A stretch of DNA of 64,000 nt. Origin: Rhizobium sp. (GTDB lineage Bacteria; Pseudomonadota; Alphaproteobacteria; Rhizobiales; Rhizobiaceae). Position numbers and translations under genes: made by a program. This document shows, one piece after another, positions 26,289-38,275 of the stretch. Below the pieces are notes generated by a model. That model saw nothing but the letters and a program-made list of their open reading frames with translations, searched no databases and had not been told where the DNA came from. The stretch covers positions 124,001-188,000 of the forward strand of contig JAPZUE010000018.1 of the NCBI GenBank assembly GCA_027533385.1, read 5' to 3'. How positions within the stretch are numbered: position 1 is the first letter of the stretch; each line of letters starts with the position of its first letter.

Positions 26289-27170
26289 TCAGGCCGCCCG
26301 CACGCCGTCATCCTGGGACGGTTCGGATAGCGGTTTCGGCAGGAGAATCGGAACAAGCTTGCCGGCCCGCTTGCCGGCCGGGGCTTCGCTGACCTTGTGT
26401 CCCCAGGAAATCAGCTCGAGACGGCCATCCGGGTGTTCGGCGATGGCCGTGCAGCTTTCCACCCAGTCGCCCGTGTTGACGTAATGGATCCCGTCGATGT
26501 CCTCCATCACGGCGTGGTGGATATGACCGCAGATGACGCCATCCACCTCGGCACGGCGGGCCTCGTCGGCCACAACCCGCTGAAACTCACCGATGAAGTT
26601 CACCGCATGCTTGACCTGCAGCTTCGCCCAGGCCGAGAAGGACCAGTAGGGCATCCCGAGGCGACGGCGGATGGCCGCAAGCATCACGTTGATGACGATG
26701 GCCGTGTCGTAGGCCCAGTCGCCAAGATAGGCCAGCAAACGGGCATTGCGCACCACGACATCGAATTCGTCGCCATGCAGCACGAGATATTTCTTGCCGT
26801 CCGCCATCTCATGCACGATGCGCGGCTCCACCTCGATGCCGCCAAAATGAATGCCCGGGAAGTCACGCATGAATTCATCGTGATTGCCGGGGATGTAGAT
26901 GATCCTGGTCCCCTTGCGCGCCTTGCGCAGCAGCTTCTGCACCACGTCATTGCATGCCTGCGGCCAATACCAGCTGCGCTTCAGACGCCAGCCGTCGACG
27001 ATGTCGCCCACCAGGATGATGGTATCGGCTTCATGGGTCCGCAGAAAATCGAGGAGGAAGTCCGTCTTGGCGGCCTTCGATCCCAGGTGGACGTCCGAGA
27101 TAAACAGGGTCCTGAAATGGCGTGTTTCGATGGCGTCTTCCACGGCACGGTCCTCTTCGCTGTCTCCCAA
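26289..27170 (-). CDS. LpxH-like UDP-2,3-diacylglucosamine diphosphatase/metallophosphoesterase
   Basis: A 293-residue calcineurin-like phosphoesterase. All five metal motifs are visible: SDVHLG, VGDIVDGW, GNHDE, HGDEFD and GHIHH. The WRLKRSWYWPQ segment is typical of the long LpxH-related family of alphaproteobacteria often annotated as UDP-2,3-diacylglucosamine diphosphatase (lipid A synthesis). Since several alphaproteobacteria use LpxI at that step, substrate is uncertain. It diverges from the malic enzyme gene over 174 bases. Confidence 0.75.
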   Translation of the reverse strand: MGDSEEDRAVEDAIETRHFRTLFISDVHLGSKAAKTDFLLDFLRTHEADTIILVGDIVDGWRLKRSWYWPQACNDVVQKLLRKARKGTRIIYIPGNHDEFMRDFPGIHFGGIEVEPRIVHEMADGKKYLVLHGDEFDVVVRNARLLAYLGDWAYDTAIVINVMLAAIRRRLGMPYWSFSAWAKLQVKHAVNFIGEFQRVVADEARRAEVDGVICGHIHHAVMEDIDGIHYVNTGDWVESCTAIAEHPDGRLELISWGHKVSEAPAGKRAGKLVPILLPKPLSEPSQDDGVRAA

Positions 27171-27344
27171 GCGCTTAACCAGACTCGTGTTTCAGGAAGA
27201 TGACATCGGAAGATTTGCGGCAGAGGCGAGGTTTTGGCGCGCATTCAACGCAGGCAGGGGATCACGGAACTAAAGTCTACCACTTACAGCCAATTCGTGT
27301 ATGACGGGAATGAGTGTGTGACGACAGGAATTGCCGGTGAACCA

Positions 27345-29660
27345 ATGACTTCTCAGGACAAGAACAAGCCGCAAATTGCCAACCCGACTGCCGATCTCGA
27401 CGAGCAGGCGCTCTTCTATCACCGCTATCCCCGTCCCGGGAAACTGGAGATCCAGGCCACCAAGCCGCTCGGCAACCAGCGCGACCTCGCGCTCGCCTAC
27501 TCACCGGGTGTTGCCGCCCCGTGCCTTGCAATCAAGGATGACCCGGCTGCTGCCGACGATTACACGGCACGCTCCAACCTCGTCGCCGTCATTTCGAATG
27601 GTACCGCCGTTCTTGGCCTCGGCAATATCGGACCGCTGGCTTCAAAGCCGGTGATGGAAGGCAAGGCCGTTCTCTTCAAGAAGTTTGCCGGCATCGACGT
27701 TTTCGACATCGAGATCGACGCCCCGACGGTCGACCAGATGGTATCGACCATCTCGGCACTGGAGCCCACCTTCGGCGGGATCAATCTCGAGGACATCAAG
27801 GCACCGGAATGCTTCCAGGTGGAAGACCAGCTCCGCGCTAAGATGAACATTCCCGTCTTCCACGACGACCAGCATGGCACGGCGATCATCGTAGCGGCTG
27901 CCATCCTGAACGGGCTGGAACTCGCCGGCAAGAGCATCGAGAACGTCAAGATCGTCGCCTCCGGTGCCGGGGCGGCAGCATTGGCCTGCCTCAATCTCCT
28001 GGTCATCCTTGGCGCCAAGCGCGAGAACATCTGGGTTCACGACATCGAGGGCCTCGTCTTCAAGGGCCGCAACGAACTGATGGATCCCTGGAAGGAAGTT
28101 TACGCCCAGGAGACCGACAAGCGTGCGCTTTCCGAAAGCATCGACAACGCCGACGTCTTCCTTGGCCTGTCCGCAGCCGGCGTTTTGAAGCCGGAACTGC
28201 TCGCCCGCATGGCGCCGAAGCCGCTGATCATGGCGCTCGCCAATCCGAAGCCCGAGATCATGCCGGAAGAGGCGCGCGCCGCCCGCCCCGACGCCATGAT
28301 CTGCACCGGCCGCTCGGATTTCCCGAACCAGGTGAACAACGTCCTCTGCTTCCCCTATATCTTCCGCGGCGCGCTGGACTGCGGCGCAACCACGATCAAC
28401 GAAGAGATGAAGATGGCCGCCGTGCGCGCCATCGCTGCGCTCGCCCGCGAGGAAGTCTCGGAAGTCGCGGCAAAAGCCTATTCCGGTGAAACGCCGACCT
28501 TCGGCCCGGACTATCTCATCCCCTCACCGTTTGATCCGCGCCTTATCCTGCGCATCGCTCCGGCTGTCGCGAAGGCGGCGGCTGACAGCGGTGTCGCACG
28601 CCGGCCGATCGCTGACTTCGACACCTATCTCGATCAGCTCAACCGCTTCGTCTTCCGCTCCGGCTTCGTCATGAAGCCGATCTTCGCCGCCGCGAAGATC
28701 GCCGCCAAGAAGCGCGTCATCTTCTCCGAAGGCGAAGACGAGCGCGTGCTGCGTGCCGCCCAGGTCCTCCTCGAAGACGGCATCGGCGAACCGATCCTGA
28801 TCGGCCGCCCGCAGATCATCGAGACGCGTCTCAAGCGCTACGGCCTGCGCATCCGCCCGGGCACCGACTTTGAGCTTGTGAACCCAGAGGACGATCCGCG
28901 CTACCGCGAATATGTCGATGACTATTTCGCCCTTGTCGGCCGCGCCGGCATCAATCCGGAAGCCGCCAAAACCATCGTCCGCACCAATACGACGGTGATC
29001 GGTGCGCTCGCCGTCAAGCGTGGCGAGGCTGATGCGCTGATCTGCGGCGTCGAAGGACGATACGACCGCCATGTCCGCGATGTGCGCCAGATCATCGGCA
29101 AGCGTGCGGGCGTGCGCGATTTCTCGGGCCTGAGCCTGCTGATCTCCCAGCGCGGCGCGATCTTCTTCACCGACACCTTCGTCACAGACGATCCAAGTGC
29201 CGAGGAAATCGCCGAAATGACCATGCTGGCAGCCGAGGAAATCCGTCGTTTCGGCATCACGCCGAAGGCGGCCCTGCTGTCCCATTCGAACTTCGGTTCG
29301 CGCCCGTCGGCAAGTGCGTCCAAAATGCGCCAGGCCCTGCAGATCCTGCGCGAGCAGGCGCCGAGCCTCGAAGTCGACGGCGAAATGCAAGGTGGTTCGG
29401 CCCTGTCGGAAGTGCTGCGCAAGCGCGCCATGCCGGACAGCACCCTGACCGGTGAGGCAAACCTGCTGGTCTTCCCGAACCTCGACGCCGCCAATATCTC
29501 GCTCGGCATCGTGCGCACGATGATGGATGCGCTGCATGTCGGCCCGATCCTGCTGGGTGCCGCCCTGCCCGCCCATGTGCTGTCGACCTCGGTCACCTCG
29601 CGTGGCGTGGTCAATATGGCAGCGCTGGCCGTGGTCGAAGCGTCTCAGCCGGCCGGCTAA
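27345..29660 (+). CDS. maeB: Malic enzyme with C-terminal phosphotransacetylase domain
   Basis: A 771-residue enzyme that oxidatively decarboxylates malate to pyruvate, feeding gluconeogenesis or acetyl-CoA when cells use dicarboxylates. The N-terminal malic domain (about 1-430) has FHDDQHGTA, the cofactor stretch [15 protein letters not shown], and [17 protein letters not shown]. Residues about 440-771 resemble phosphotransacetylase ([26 protein letters not shown]) but malic enzymes of this type generally lack that activity. Rhizobia carry two such enzymes (NAD-type Dme and NADP-type Tme); sequence alone does not separate them here. The ATG at 27345 has GGTGA four bases before; longer frames lack support. 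Confidence 0.93.
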   Translation: MTSQDKNKPQIANPTADLDEQALFYHRYPRPGKLEIQATKPLGNQRDLALAYSPGVAAPCLAIKDDPAAADDYTARSNLVAVISNGTAVLGLGNIGPLASKPVMEGKAVLFKKFAGIDVFDIEIDAPTVDQMVSTISALEPTFGGINLEDIKAPECFQVEDQLRAKMNIPVFHDDQHGTAIIVAAAILNGLELAGKSIENVKIVASGAGAAALACLNLLVILGAKRENIWVHDIEGLVFKGRNELMDPWKEVYAQETDKRALSESIDNADVFLGLSAAGVLKPELLARMAPKPLIMALANPKPEIMPEEARAARPDAMICTGRSDFPNQVNNVLCFPYIFRGALDCGATTINEEMKMAAVRAIAALAREEVSEVAAKAYSGETPTFGPDYLIPSPFDPRLILRIAPAVAKAAADSGVARRPIADFDTYLDQLNRFVFRSGFVMKPIFAAAKIAAKKRVIFSEGEDERVLRAAQVLLEDGIGEPILIGRPQIIETRLKRYGLRIRPGTDFELVNPEDDPRYREYVDDYFALVGRAGINPEAAKTIVRTNTTVIGALAVKRGEADALICGVEGRYDRHVRDVRQIIGKRAGVRDFSGLSLLISQRGAIFFTDTFVTDDPSAEEIAEMTMLAAEEIRRFGITPKAALLSHSNFGSRPSASASKMRQALQILREQAPSLEVDGEMQGGSALSEVLRKRAMPDSTLTGEANLLVFPNLDAANISLGIVRTMMDALHVGPILLGAALPAHVLSTSVTSRGVVNMAALAVVEASQPAG

Positions 29661-29672
29661 ACACGATATCGA

Positions 29673-29698
29673 CGGGCGGCGAGACCATTCGCCGCCCG
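29673..29698 (+). terminator. Terminator after the malic enzyme gene
   Basis: Ten-base arms CGGGCGGCGA and TCGCCGCCCG with a six-base loop, then GCCTTTGC. The T-run is weak. Confidence 0.7.
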
Positions 29699-29776
29699 CC
29701 TTTGCAAAATCTGCCATCTGGACAAGCACAAGCTGTAGCCTTGACACTGCTCCCCTTGAAATTTGGGGCATAGTGG

Positions 29777-30485
29777 ATGGGTTCACCTGACGCGTATTTC
29801 GACCTCCTGGATCGGTTGGAACAGCAGGAGACGCTCGATCCGCCGGAGTTTCTGGCAAGGCTGCAGGCTGCCTTCGATACCGGACCGGTCATCTACCTCA
29901 ACGCCATGGTCTCCAGCGGCCATCTGCGTCCCAGCCTCATCCATCACAGCCATCGCCACAACACGCAGCAGCTGGCACGCAGCCTTGCCCGCAAGCAGGC
30001 GAGTGATCAGATCACTGCGGGTCTTCGCAGCGCTGGAACCCATCGAACTGCACTCCTGGAAGCGAACAACAGCGCGCGATCATGTCATGCTCGGCTATCC
30101 CCTGCCAGGACGGCAGAGCTGCCTGCTCGTGGAGCTGCGCACCGGCCGCGCCGAGCTCTCCGCCTGGCGCCGCATGCATGATCGCAATCTCCTAAGCCTC
30201 GGCAGCGTGCTGAACGCCAGGCTCGCACGGATGTCGGCCATCGATGATGGCGAGAAGGCCAGACGCCTGCCTTTGACACGCCGCGAACGCGAGACGCTGG
30301 CCTGGATCGCCGCCGGCAAGAGCTATTGGGAGGCGGCAGTCATTCTCGGCATTTCCGAGCGCACCATTCGCCACTTCATGGCCAATGCCCGCATGAAGCT
30401 CGATGTCGTCAACAATGCCCAGGCCGTCGCCGAAGCCGTCTGGCGCGGAATCATTCCACGGCTCGTCGAGCCAAAGTCGCCATGA
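29777..30485 (+). pseudogene. Frameshifted LuxR-family quorum-sensing regulator
   Basis: Two adjoining frames make one LuxR-like protein. Codons 1-79 (MGSPDAYFDLLDRLEQQETL to SDQI) are in one frame from 29777; the rest, LRVFAALEPIELHSWKRTT through the HTH, is in the next frame and ends at 30485. Removing one base near 30014 joins them as DQILRVFAALEP. The C-terminus has an intact LuxR helix-turn-helix: LTRRERETLAWIAAGKSYW and AVILGISERTIRHFMANAR. The N-terminal half would be the autoinducer-binding domain. It sits 121 bases before luxI, so it is the cognate receptor gene. Either a true inactivating insertion or a sequencing/assembly error; no slippery sequence is evident. Confidence 0.8.
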
Positions 30486-30524
30486 TGGGGACAAATCCGC
30501 CCACGATATCATAGATTGCATTCA

Positions 30525-30551
30525 TGAAAGCTGGCGCCACCGTCAGTTTCA
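30525..30551. promoter_or_regulatory. Imperfect inverted repeat upstream of luxI
   Basis: TGAAA at 30525-30529 and TTTCA at 30547-30551 flank CTG/CAG arms. It is at the right place for a lux-type box, about 60-80 bases before the luxI start, but arms are unequal by one base and longer than usual. Weak candidate. Confidence 0.3.
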
Positions 30552-30606
30552 GCACATCCCCGGGAAACGCATGCTGGTCCTTCCGTTCTGCAAGAAGGAG
30601 CAAAGC

Positions 30607-31248
30607 ATGATCAGGATCATCAGCGGCAGTCGCCGAAACCAGTTTCCCTCCGACATCGACGCCATGCACAGGCTGCGCAAACGGGTCTTCCACGACCTGC
30701 TTGGCTGGGAAGTCCAGGTGCGCGATGCCTGGGAAATCGACGACTATGACCGTGCCAACCCGCTCTATGTCCTGTCCTATGGCGAGACGGGCACGCTGCG
30801 CGGTTCGCTGCGCCTCCTGCCGACACTTGGTCCCAATATGCTGGACGACACCTTTCCCATCCTTCTCGGAAGCGGCCCGGAGATCCGCAGTGCAGCGATC
30901 TGGGAATCGAGCCGTTTCTGCATCGACCCCGAAATCTCGCAGGATCGCGCCAGCAATCAGGTGACGATCGCCGCTGCCGAACTGATGTGCGGAGTGGGTG
31001 AACTCGGTCTCGCCTCGGGCCTCAGCCATATCGTCACGGTCACCGACGTCTTCCTCGAGCGCATGTTCAAGCGCATGGGCTGCCCTGGTATCCGGATCGG
31101 CGAGCCCCGACGGATCGGCGTGGTCCAGGCGGTCGCGGTATCCTGGGAGGTATCCCAGGACCTGCTCGACCGGATGAAGGCAGTGGCGGCGATCGAAGGC
31201 AGCGTGCTGGAAACACCGATGACGTTGACGGCAGCCCGGGCCGCGTGA
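30607..31248 (+). CDS. LuxI-type N-acyl-homoserine lactone synthase
   Basis: A 213-residue acyl-homoserine lactone synthase making a diffusible quorum signal from S-adenosylmethionine and an acyl carrier. All ten residues invariant in the LuxI family fall in the expected places: Arg24, Phe28, Trp34, Glu43, Asp45, Asp48, Arg69, Phe83, Glu100 and Arg103 (in RLRKRVFHDLLGW, EIDDYD, GSLRLLP, WESSRFCID). AAGGAG stands six bases before the ATG at 30607; the longer upstream frame overlaps luxR and is rejected. The gene looks fully functional although its neighbour luxR is frameshifted. Acyl chain length cannot be told from the sequence. Confidence 0.95.
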   Translation: MIRIISGSRRNQFPSDIDAMHRLRKRVFHDLLGWEVQVRDAWEIDDYDRANPLYVLSYGETGTLRGSLRLLPTLGPNMLDDTFPILLGSGPEIRSAAIWESSRFCIDPEISQDRASNQVTIAAAELMCGVGELGLASGLSHIVTVTDVFLERMFKRMGCPGIRIGEPRRIGVVQAVAVSWEVSQDLLDRMKAVAAIEGSVLETPMTLTAARAA

Positions 31249-31253
31249 TCCTC

Positions 31254-31289
31254 GACGTGGCGGATGCCGTGGCATGCAAGCGCCACGTC
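31254..31289 (+). terminator. Hairpin after luxI
   Basis: Arms GACGTGGCG and CGCCACGTC around an 18-base loop that has its own short stem (ATGCC, GT, GGCAT). A T-rich ATTTTCATTT follows a few bases later. Plausible terminator. Confidence 0.65.
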
Positions 31290-31376
31290 ATCCGTCATTT
31301 TCATTTGACGGACTGTCGGCTATCCTAAGCGCACAAGGGTCGTTCATGCCTTGCAAACGACAACTGGGATCCGGAT

Positions 31377-33352
<1,976 letters not shown>

Positions 33353-33398
33353 GTTCTACTTGACGGAGATGTCGGAGGACAGACCAAAAGCGACAGCG

Positions 33399-34235
33399 TC
33401 ACTCAGACTGCGGGAAATAGCGCACGAAGGCGAAGGCCGTTCCGTCCGGCGCCCAGTTCGGCACATTGATCGAGCCCTGCCCGCCGAAGAACTCGAGAAG
33501 CGTCTCGACATTGCCGCCATCGGCATCCATCAGCCGAAGCCTTACCTGCTTGTCACGCGGATGGCCTGTCACGTCAGCGTCATAGGAGAGGAACAGCACC
33601 TTGCTTCCATCAGGCGACGGATGTGGGAACCAATCATTATGACCGTCCGAGGTCAGCTGCTGCAGGTCGGATCCATCCGTGCGCATCCGCCATATCTGCA
33701 TGGTGCCGGTACGGCTGGAGTTGAAATAGATCCACTGACCGTCAGGCGAATAGTCGGGACCGTCATTGTGACCTTCGCCATGCGTCAGACGTCGCTCGGG
33801 CCCGCCTTTCGTGGAGATCGTGTAAATGTCGAAGACACCGCCGCGATCACCACAATAGGCAAGTTCCTTTCCGTCCGGCGACCAGCCATGCCAATAGGAC
33901 GGCATCTTGTCGGTCACCTGGCGCGGCTCGTCGTCGCCATCGCCCAGCAGATAAATGCAGGATTTGCCGTAGAGCGTATGGTCCGAAAAGGCGATCGAGG
34001 CACCGTCAGGCGAAATGCCGTGGTCGTTGTTCAGTCTAACGGCAAAACCGGTGTCGATCAGTTCCGGCTCGGGATCTTCCTCGTCGAGTGGCAGCGCATA
34101 GAGAAGCCCATCACCGTTCACGACGAGAAACTCGCCGTCCCGCGACCAGTTCGGCGCCTCGATAAGGTCTTCCGTCTGCCAGACGACCTCGCATTCGCGG
34201 GTGTTGATGTCAAAGATTTCGACGGAACTGCGCAT
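33399..34235 (-). CDS. TolB-like beta-propeller protein (PD40 repeats)
   Basis: A 278-residue protein made of six WD40-like PD40 repeats: [74 protein letters not shown]. This gives a six-bladed propeller as in TolB. No signal peptide is visible, so it is probably cytoplasmic, and it should not be called TolB itself. The ATG at 34235 follows GAGGAA; the longer frame to 34463 is antisense shadow of nadE. Function is unknown. It is 29 bases downstream of nadE and may be cotranscribed. Confidence 0.75.
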   Translation of the reverse strand: MRSSVEIFDINTRECEVVWQTEDLIEAPNWSRDGEFLVVNGDGLLYALPLDEEDPEPELIDTGFAVRLNNDHGISPDGASIAFSDHTLYGKSCIYLLGDGDDEPRQVTDKMPSYWHGWSPDGKELAYCGDRGGVFDIYTISTKGGPERRLTHGEGHNDGPDYSPDGQWIYFNSSRTGTMQIWRMRTDGSDLQQLTSDGHNDWFPHPSPDGSKVLFLSYDADVTGHPRDKQVRLRLMDADGGNVETLLEFFGGQGSINVPNWAPDGTAFAFVRYFPQSE

Positions 34236-34264
34236 GCTGCTTCCTCTCGGCCGTCCCGGATCGC

Positions 34265-35944
34265 TCAGCGATCCCGGAACCGGTTCGTGATCGGATAGCG
34301 ACGATCGCGTCCGAAATTCTTCTTGGTGATCTTCACGCCCGGTGCAGACTGGCGGCGCTTGTATTCGGCGAGATAAAGCAGGTGCTCGACCCGGTGTACG
34401 GTGGCGATGTCGTGGCCCCGAGCGACGATCTCGTCGACACCCATTTCCTTCTCGACCAGGCATTCAAGAATGTCGTCGAGAACCGGATAGGGCGGCAGCG
34501 AATCCTGGTCGGTCTGGTTCGGCCGAAGCTCCGCAGAGGGGGCCTTCGACAGGATGTTGGCCGGGATCACCTCGCCCGAGGGGCCAAGCGCACCCGGCGG
34601 AACATTGGCGTTGCGCCAGGCCGACAGCGCATAGACCTGCATCTTGTAGAGGTCCTTGATCGGATTGAAGCCACCGTTCATGTCACCATAGAGCGTCGCA
34701 TAGCCGACCGACATTTCCGACTTGTTGCCGGTGGTCACCACCATCGAGCCGAACTTGTTGGAGATCGCCATGAGGATCGTGCCGCGCGTACGGCTCTGCA
34801 GGTTCTCCTCGGTGATGCCGCTCTCGGTGCCCTCGAACATGTCCGACAGCGACGAGAGGAAGCCCTCGACCGGTTCCTGGATCGGCACGATGTCATAGTG
34901 GCAGCCGAGCGCCTTGGCGCAGGCCTCGGCATCGGCAAAGCTTTCCTGCGAGGTGTAGCGGTAGGGCAGCATGATCGTGCGAACGCGCTCCTCGCCCAGC
35001 GCATCTACCGCGATCGCCGCACAGATAGCCGAATCGATACCGCCCGAGAGACCGAGCACGACGCTCTTGAAACCGTTCTTGTTGACGTAATCGCGGAAAC
35101 CGAGCACGCAGGCGCGGTAATCTGCCTCTTCCTTTTCCGGGATGCGCGACATCGGCCCTTCGTCACAGCGCCAGCCATCGGCCGTGCGTCGCCAGGTCGT
35201 GACGGACAGCGTCTCCTCGAACTGGCTCATCTGGAAGGCCAGCGACTTGTCACCATTGAAGGCGAAGCTCGCGCCGTCGAAGACCAGTTCGTCCTGACCG
35301 CCAAGCTGATTGGCGAAGACCAGCGGCAAGCCCGTCTCGATCACCTGGCGCAGCGCCACCTGATGGCGGACATCCACCTTGCCGCGATAATAGGGCGAGC
35401 CATTCGGCACGAGCAGGATCTCGGCCCCCGTCTCGGCCAGCGTCTCGCAAACGCCGAGATCGTTCCAGATTTCCTCGCAGATCGGCACGCCGATGCGAAC
35501 ACCCCGAAAGTTCACCGGTCCCGGCATCTCGCCCTCGACGAAGACGCGCTTCTCATCGAACTCGCCGTAATTCGGCAGATCGATCTTGTCGCGGAAGGCG
35601 AGGATCTTGCCGCCATCGAGGATCGCAACGGAATTGTGCCGGCCCTTATCGCCCTGACGCGGGAAGCCGACGATCACCCCCGGCCCGCCATCGGCGGTAT
35701 CGGCGGCAAGCGCCTCCACCGCCTGCAGGCAGGCTTTGAGAAAGGCGGGCTTCAGCACCAGATCTTCCGGCGGATAGCCGGAAATGAAGAGCTCCGTCAG
35801 GAGCAGGAGATCGGCCCCCTGCCCGGCAGCCTCGGCACGCGCAGCACGCGCCTTGGCGAGATTGCCGGTGACGTCACCCACCGTCGGATTGAACTGTGCC
35901 ACCGCAATGCGCAGGACGTCGGAGATCTTCTTTGCTTCGCTCAT
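34265..35944 (-). CDS. nadE: Glutamine-dependent NAD+ synthetase
   Basis: A 559-residue two-domain enzyme making NAD+ from deamido-NAD+, ATP and glutamine. The N-terminal nitrilase-type domain (about 1-270) releases ammonia, with [14 protein letters not shown] (catalytic Glu), the catalytic Lys in [16 protein letters not shown], and Cys in [10 protein letters not shown]. The C-terminal synthetase domain has [15 protein letters not shown] (ATP pyrophosphatase P-loop). Length is typical of the long form. It diverges from the LTA-synthase-like gene at 36115. Confidence 0.96.
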   Translation of the reverse strand: MSEAKKISDVLRIAVAQFNPTVGDVTGNLAKARAARAEAAGQGADLLLLTELFISGYPPEDLVLKPAFLKACLQAVEALAADTADGGPGVIVGFPRQGDKGRHNSVAILDGGKILAFRDKIDLPNYGEFDEKRVFVEGEMPGPVNFRGVRIGVPICEEIWNDLGVCETLAETGAEILLVPNGSPYYRGKVDVRHQVALRQVIETGLPLVFANQLGGQDELVFDGASFAFNGDKSLAFQMSQFEETLSVTTWRRTADGWRCDEGPMSRIPEKEEADYRACVLGFRDYVNKNGFKSVVLGLSGGIDSAICAAIAVDALGEERVRTIMLPYRYTSQESFADAEACAKALGCHYDIVPIQEPVEGFLSSLSDMFEGTESGITEENLQSRTRGTILMAISNKFGSMVVTTGNKSEMSVGYATLYGDMNGGFNPIKDLYKMQVYALSAWRNANVPPGALGPSGEVIPANILSKAPSAELRPNQTDQDSLPPYPVLDDILECLVEKEMGVDEIVARGHDIATVHRVEHLLYLAEYKRRQSAPGVKITKKNFGRDRRYPITNRFRDR

Positions 35945-36081
35945 GACACCGATTTAGCCGCTCGCCCGCCCTATCGCAACGTCGCTTCGCAGACCCACCC
36001 TTCATATGGTGCTCCGGCGCTAACCAAACCACCGGAATTTCTGGGAACAAAGGTTCTTCGCTTTCGGTTCATGTAGCATTC

Positions 36082-36099
36082 ATGACACTTATGTGACAC
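36082..36099 (-). promoter_or_regulatory. Candidate Pho box
   Basis: On the minus strand: GTGTCAC, ATAA, GTGTCAT. Two near-identical TGTCA units 11 bases apart, matching the geometry of PhoB sites. It lies 13 bases before the start at 36115 and about 140 bases upstream of nadE. Related ATGACAC units recur at 36115. Regulation of either gene by phosphate is a guess. Confidence 0.4.
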
Positions 36100-36114
36100 C
36101 TATGCGAACCTTTC

Positions 36115-38076
36115 ATGACACTCTCCCATGACCTGGAGTTCGACGTGGTCCAGACCAGCCCGAAAACGCGAGTCGCGAACATCTTTACCGCCTTCGGTGC
36201 GGTGCGTGAGCGTGAGCTCGGCGGGTCCTGGATCGTCCAGCTCGTTGTCCAGTCTATCAACACGGCGCTGATTGCTGCGGCGATCGTTCTGCTGAGCGAG
36301 GTCCTGGCGCGCGGCAGCATGATCGATGTCGTGGAATACATGACCTCGACGAGCCGTCCCGGCCTTGTGGCCGTCGGCATCGTCTTTCTCATTCTGGCCT
36401 TCGCCGATGCGATTATCGGCAAGGCCTATCAGTCGACACTCGTCGCCGGACCGCTCTTGCTTCTGCCCGCCTTTTTCTCGGGCCAGAAGCAACTCTTCCT
36501 CTCCGACCCGCTGTTTCCGAGCGACCTGCTTTTCGGTCGCCAGATCATGCAGCTCATGCCGGCCATGGTCGCAGCAGAGCCGATGAAGGCCGTCGGCCTT
36601 GCGATCGGTGGCATCGCCTTCGTGGTTGCCTTCATTGCGCTCATCTGGAAAAGCCGCAAGGTGTTCCCGCGGCTCAACCTCGCCGGTCGCGGAGTTCGGC
36701 TGGCTGTATCCTTCCCGCTTCTTGCCGGCTTCATCTCGCTGATGGATCCGATGGCGTTTTCCGCCTTTCGTGATCGGCTGAACATCGTTCCCATGATGTG
36801 GGACCAGACCGAAAACTATCGCCATAACGGCTTCCTGCTGGCCTTCGCATTCAACGTGCCGATGGCCAATGTGGCGGCACCCGATGGCTACAGCAATGTC
36901 GCGATCACCGACATCCAGACGGACCGGCTTCCTGCGTCCTTCTTCTCCGGTCGCCAGGCAGACGTCATCGTCGTGATGAGCGAGTCCCTCTGGGATCCCA
37001 CCCGCATGACCAGCGTTCGCTACTCGGCGGATCCGATGCCGGTCATTCGGGCGAGCCAGTCCGGCAACGTGTTCTCGCCGGAATTCGGCGGCATGACCGC
37101 CAATGTTGAATTCGAAGCGCTGACCGGCTTCACCAATGCCTTCCTGCCCTATGGCAGCATTCCCTATCAGCAGTATATCCGCCGTCCGGTGCCTTCGCTT
37201 GCGACTTTCTTCGAATCCAAGGGCTATGTCACCAAGGCTTTCCATCCCTTCCAGAGCTGGTTCTGGAACCGACAGAATGTCTACCAGTCGCTCGGCTTCC
37301 AGCAGTTCCACTCGGAAGAGAATATGCCTGTGATGGACAAGCGCGGCATCTTCGCCTCCGACGAGGCCCTGACGCGCTACATCATCAAGCAGGCCGACAA
37401 TACCGAAAAGCCCTTCTTCTTCTTCGCCGTCACGCTGCAGGGCCACGGCCCCTACGAGCGCAACCGTTATGTCAAGAACACGATCGGGGTGGACGCTCCG
37501 ACCCTGTCGGATGCCAGCGCAAGCGCGCTCGCAACCTATACCCAGGGCGTGAAGGAAGCGGATCAGAGCCTGAAGGCGCTGATGGACTGGGCCAAGAAGC
37601 GACGTCGCGAAACCATCATCGTGCTTTTCGGCGACCACCTGCCGCCGCTGAACGAGGTGTATACCGAGAGCGGCTACATGGCGAATGTCGTTGCCACGCG
37701 CAAAGCCTCGGTCACGACCATGAAGCGCGAGCACGAGACGCCGCTCGTCGTCTGGTCGTCCAAGCGCGGTGTCCAGAAGGATATCGGCTCGGTCAGTCCG
37801 TCTCAGCTTCCCTATTACATTGTTCGCATGGCCGGCTACCGCCATCCCTACTACACGGGCATGCTGGGACGTGTTTCGGAGCGCTACTCCGTGATTGATC
37901 GTCATCTCTTGATCGGCCGCAACAACAGGGCACAGCCCGACTGGGCGCTGTCGGGCCGCATCGACCCGCTGATCCGCGACTATCGCCTTCTGCAGCATGA
38001 CGTCATGTTTGGCGAAGGCTATGGGCTTGGTCGCTTTTTCCCGGAGCAAGCGGATAGACTTCAGCCCAGCAGTTGA
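36115..38076 (+). CDS. LTA synthase family membrane sulfatase, candidate phosphoglycerol transferase
   Basis: A 653-residue inner membrane protein. The first about 230 residues contain some five membrane helices (SINTALIAAAIVLLSEVLA, VGIVFLILAFADAII and others). The rest is an alkaline phosphatase/sulfatase-type periplasmic domain: VIVVMSESLWDPT carries the metal-binding Glu and nucleophile Thr, and IIVLFGDHLPPL has the His of the metal site; HPFQSWFWNRQNVY and EFEALTGFTNAFLPYG are typical of LtaS/OpgB relatives. The probable job is moving phosphoglycerol groups onto envelope glycans such as cyclic glucans, known in rhizobia for CgmB-type enzymes. Substrate not certain. Confidence 0.82.
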   Translation: MTLSHDLEFDVVQTSPKTRVANIFTAFGAVRERELGGSWIVQLVVQSINTALIAAAIVLLSEVLARGSMIDVVEYMTSTSRPGLVAVGIVFLILAFADAIIGKAYQSTLVAGPLLLLPAFFSGQKQLFLSDPLFPSDLLFGRQIMQLMPAMVAAEPMKAVGLAIGGIAFVVAFIALIWKSRKVFPRLNLAGRGVRLAVSFPLLAGFISLMDPMAFSAFRDRLNIVPMMWDQTENYRHNGFLLAFAFNVPMANVAAPDGYSNVAITDIQTDRLPASFFSGRQADVIVVMSESLWDPTRMTSVRYSADPMPVIRASQSGNVFSPEFGGMTANVEFEALTGFTNAFLPYGSIPYQQYIRRPVPSLATFFESKGYVTKAFHPFQSWFWNRQNVYQSLGFQQFHSEENMPVMDKRGIFASDEALTRYIIKQADNTEKPFFFFAVTLQGHGPYERNRYVKNTIGVDAPTLSDASASALATYTQGVKEADQSLKALMDWAKKRRRETIIVLFGDHLPPLNEVYTESGYMANVVATRKASVTTMKREHETPLVVWSSKRGVQKDIGSVSPSQLPYYIVRMAGYRHPYYTGMLGRVSERYSVIDRHLLIGRNNRAQPDWALSGRIDPLIRDYRLLQHDVMFGEGYGLGRFFPEQADRLQPSS

Positions 38077-38191
38077 GCGGGCCGTTACTTCTGATCACAA
38101 TCTTCCATAAAGGCATTTTGCAGAGCCGATGCTATTGCAGAGCTCTGCGGTTTCCGCCATAGACTTTTTTTGTTCGACGAACCGGAGTGCT

Positions 38192-38208
38192 TGACAGTAT
38201 TTCTGTCA
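38192..38208. promoter_or_regulatory. Inverted repeat over a putative -35 element
   Basis: TGACAG, TATTT, CTGTCA. It overlaps a CTTGACA -35-like element (38190-38196), about 70 bases before the regulator-like gene at 38276. The geometry suggests an autorepression operator. Confidence 0.45.
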
Positions 38209-38275
38209 CTGTTCTTTGCCGATTGCGCGCGGGGCATCGCTCCGATGAAGATTAGGTTAGAGGCGAGTCATTGCC

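Noticed and set aside
24863..26392. A 509-codon open frame on the plus strand
   Set aside because: Antisense to the Mla permease and ATPase genes; His/Asp/Arg-rich shadow.
34382..36076. A 564-codon open frame on the plus strand
   Set aside because: Antisense to nadE with no family features.
36100..38049. A 649-codon open frame on the minus strand
   Set aside because: Wholly antisense to the LTA-synthase-like gene, with His/Arg/Asp-rich text of no family; a codon-shadow of high-GC coding DNA.
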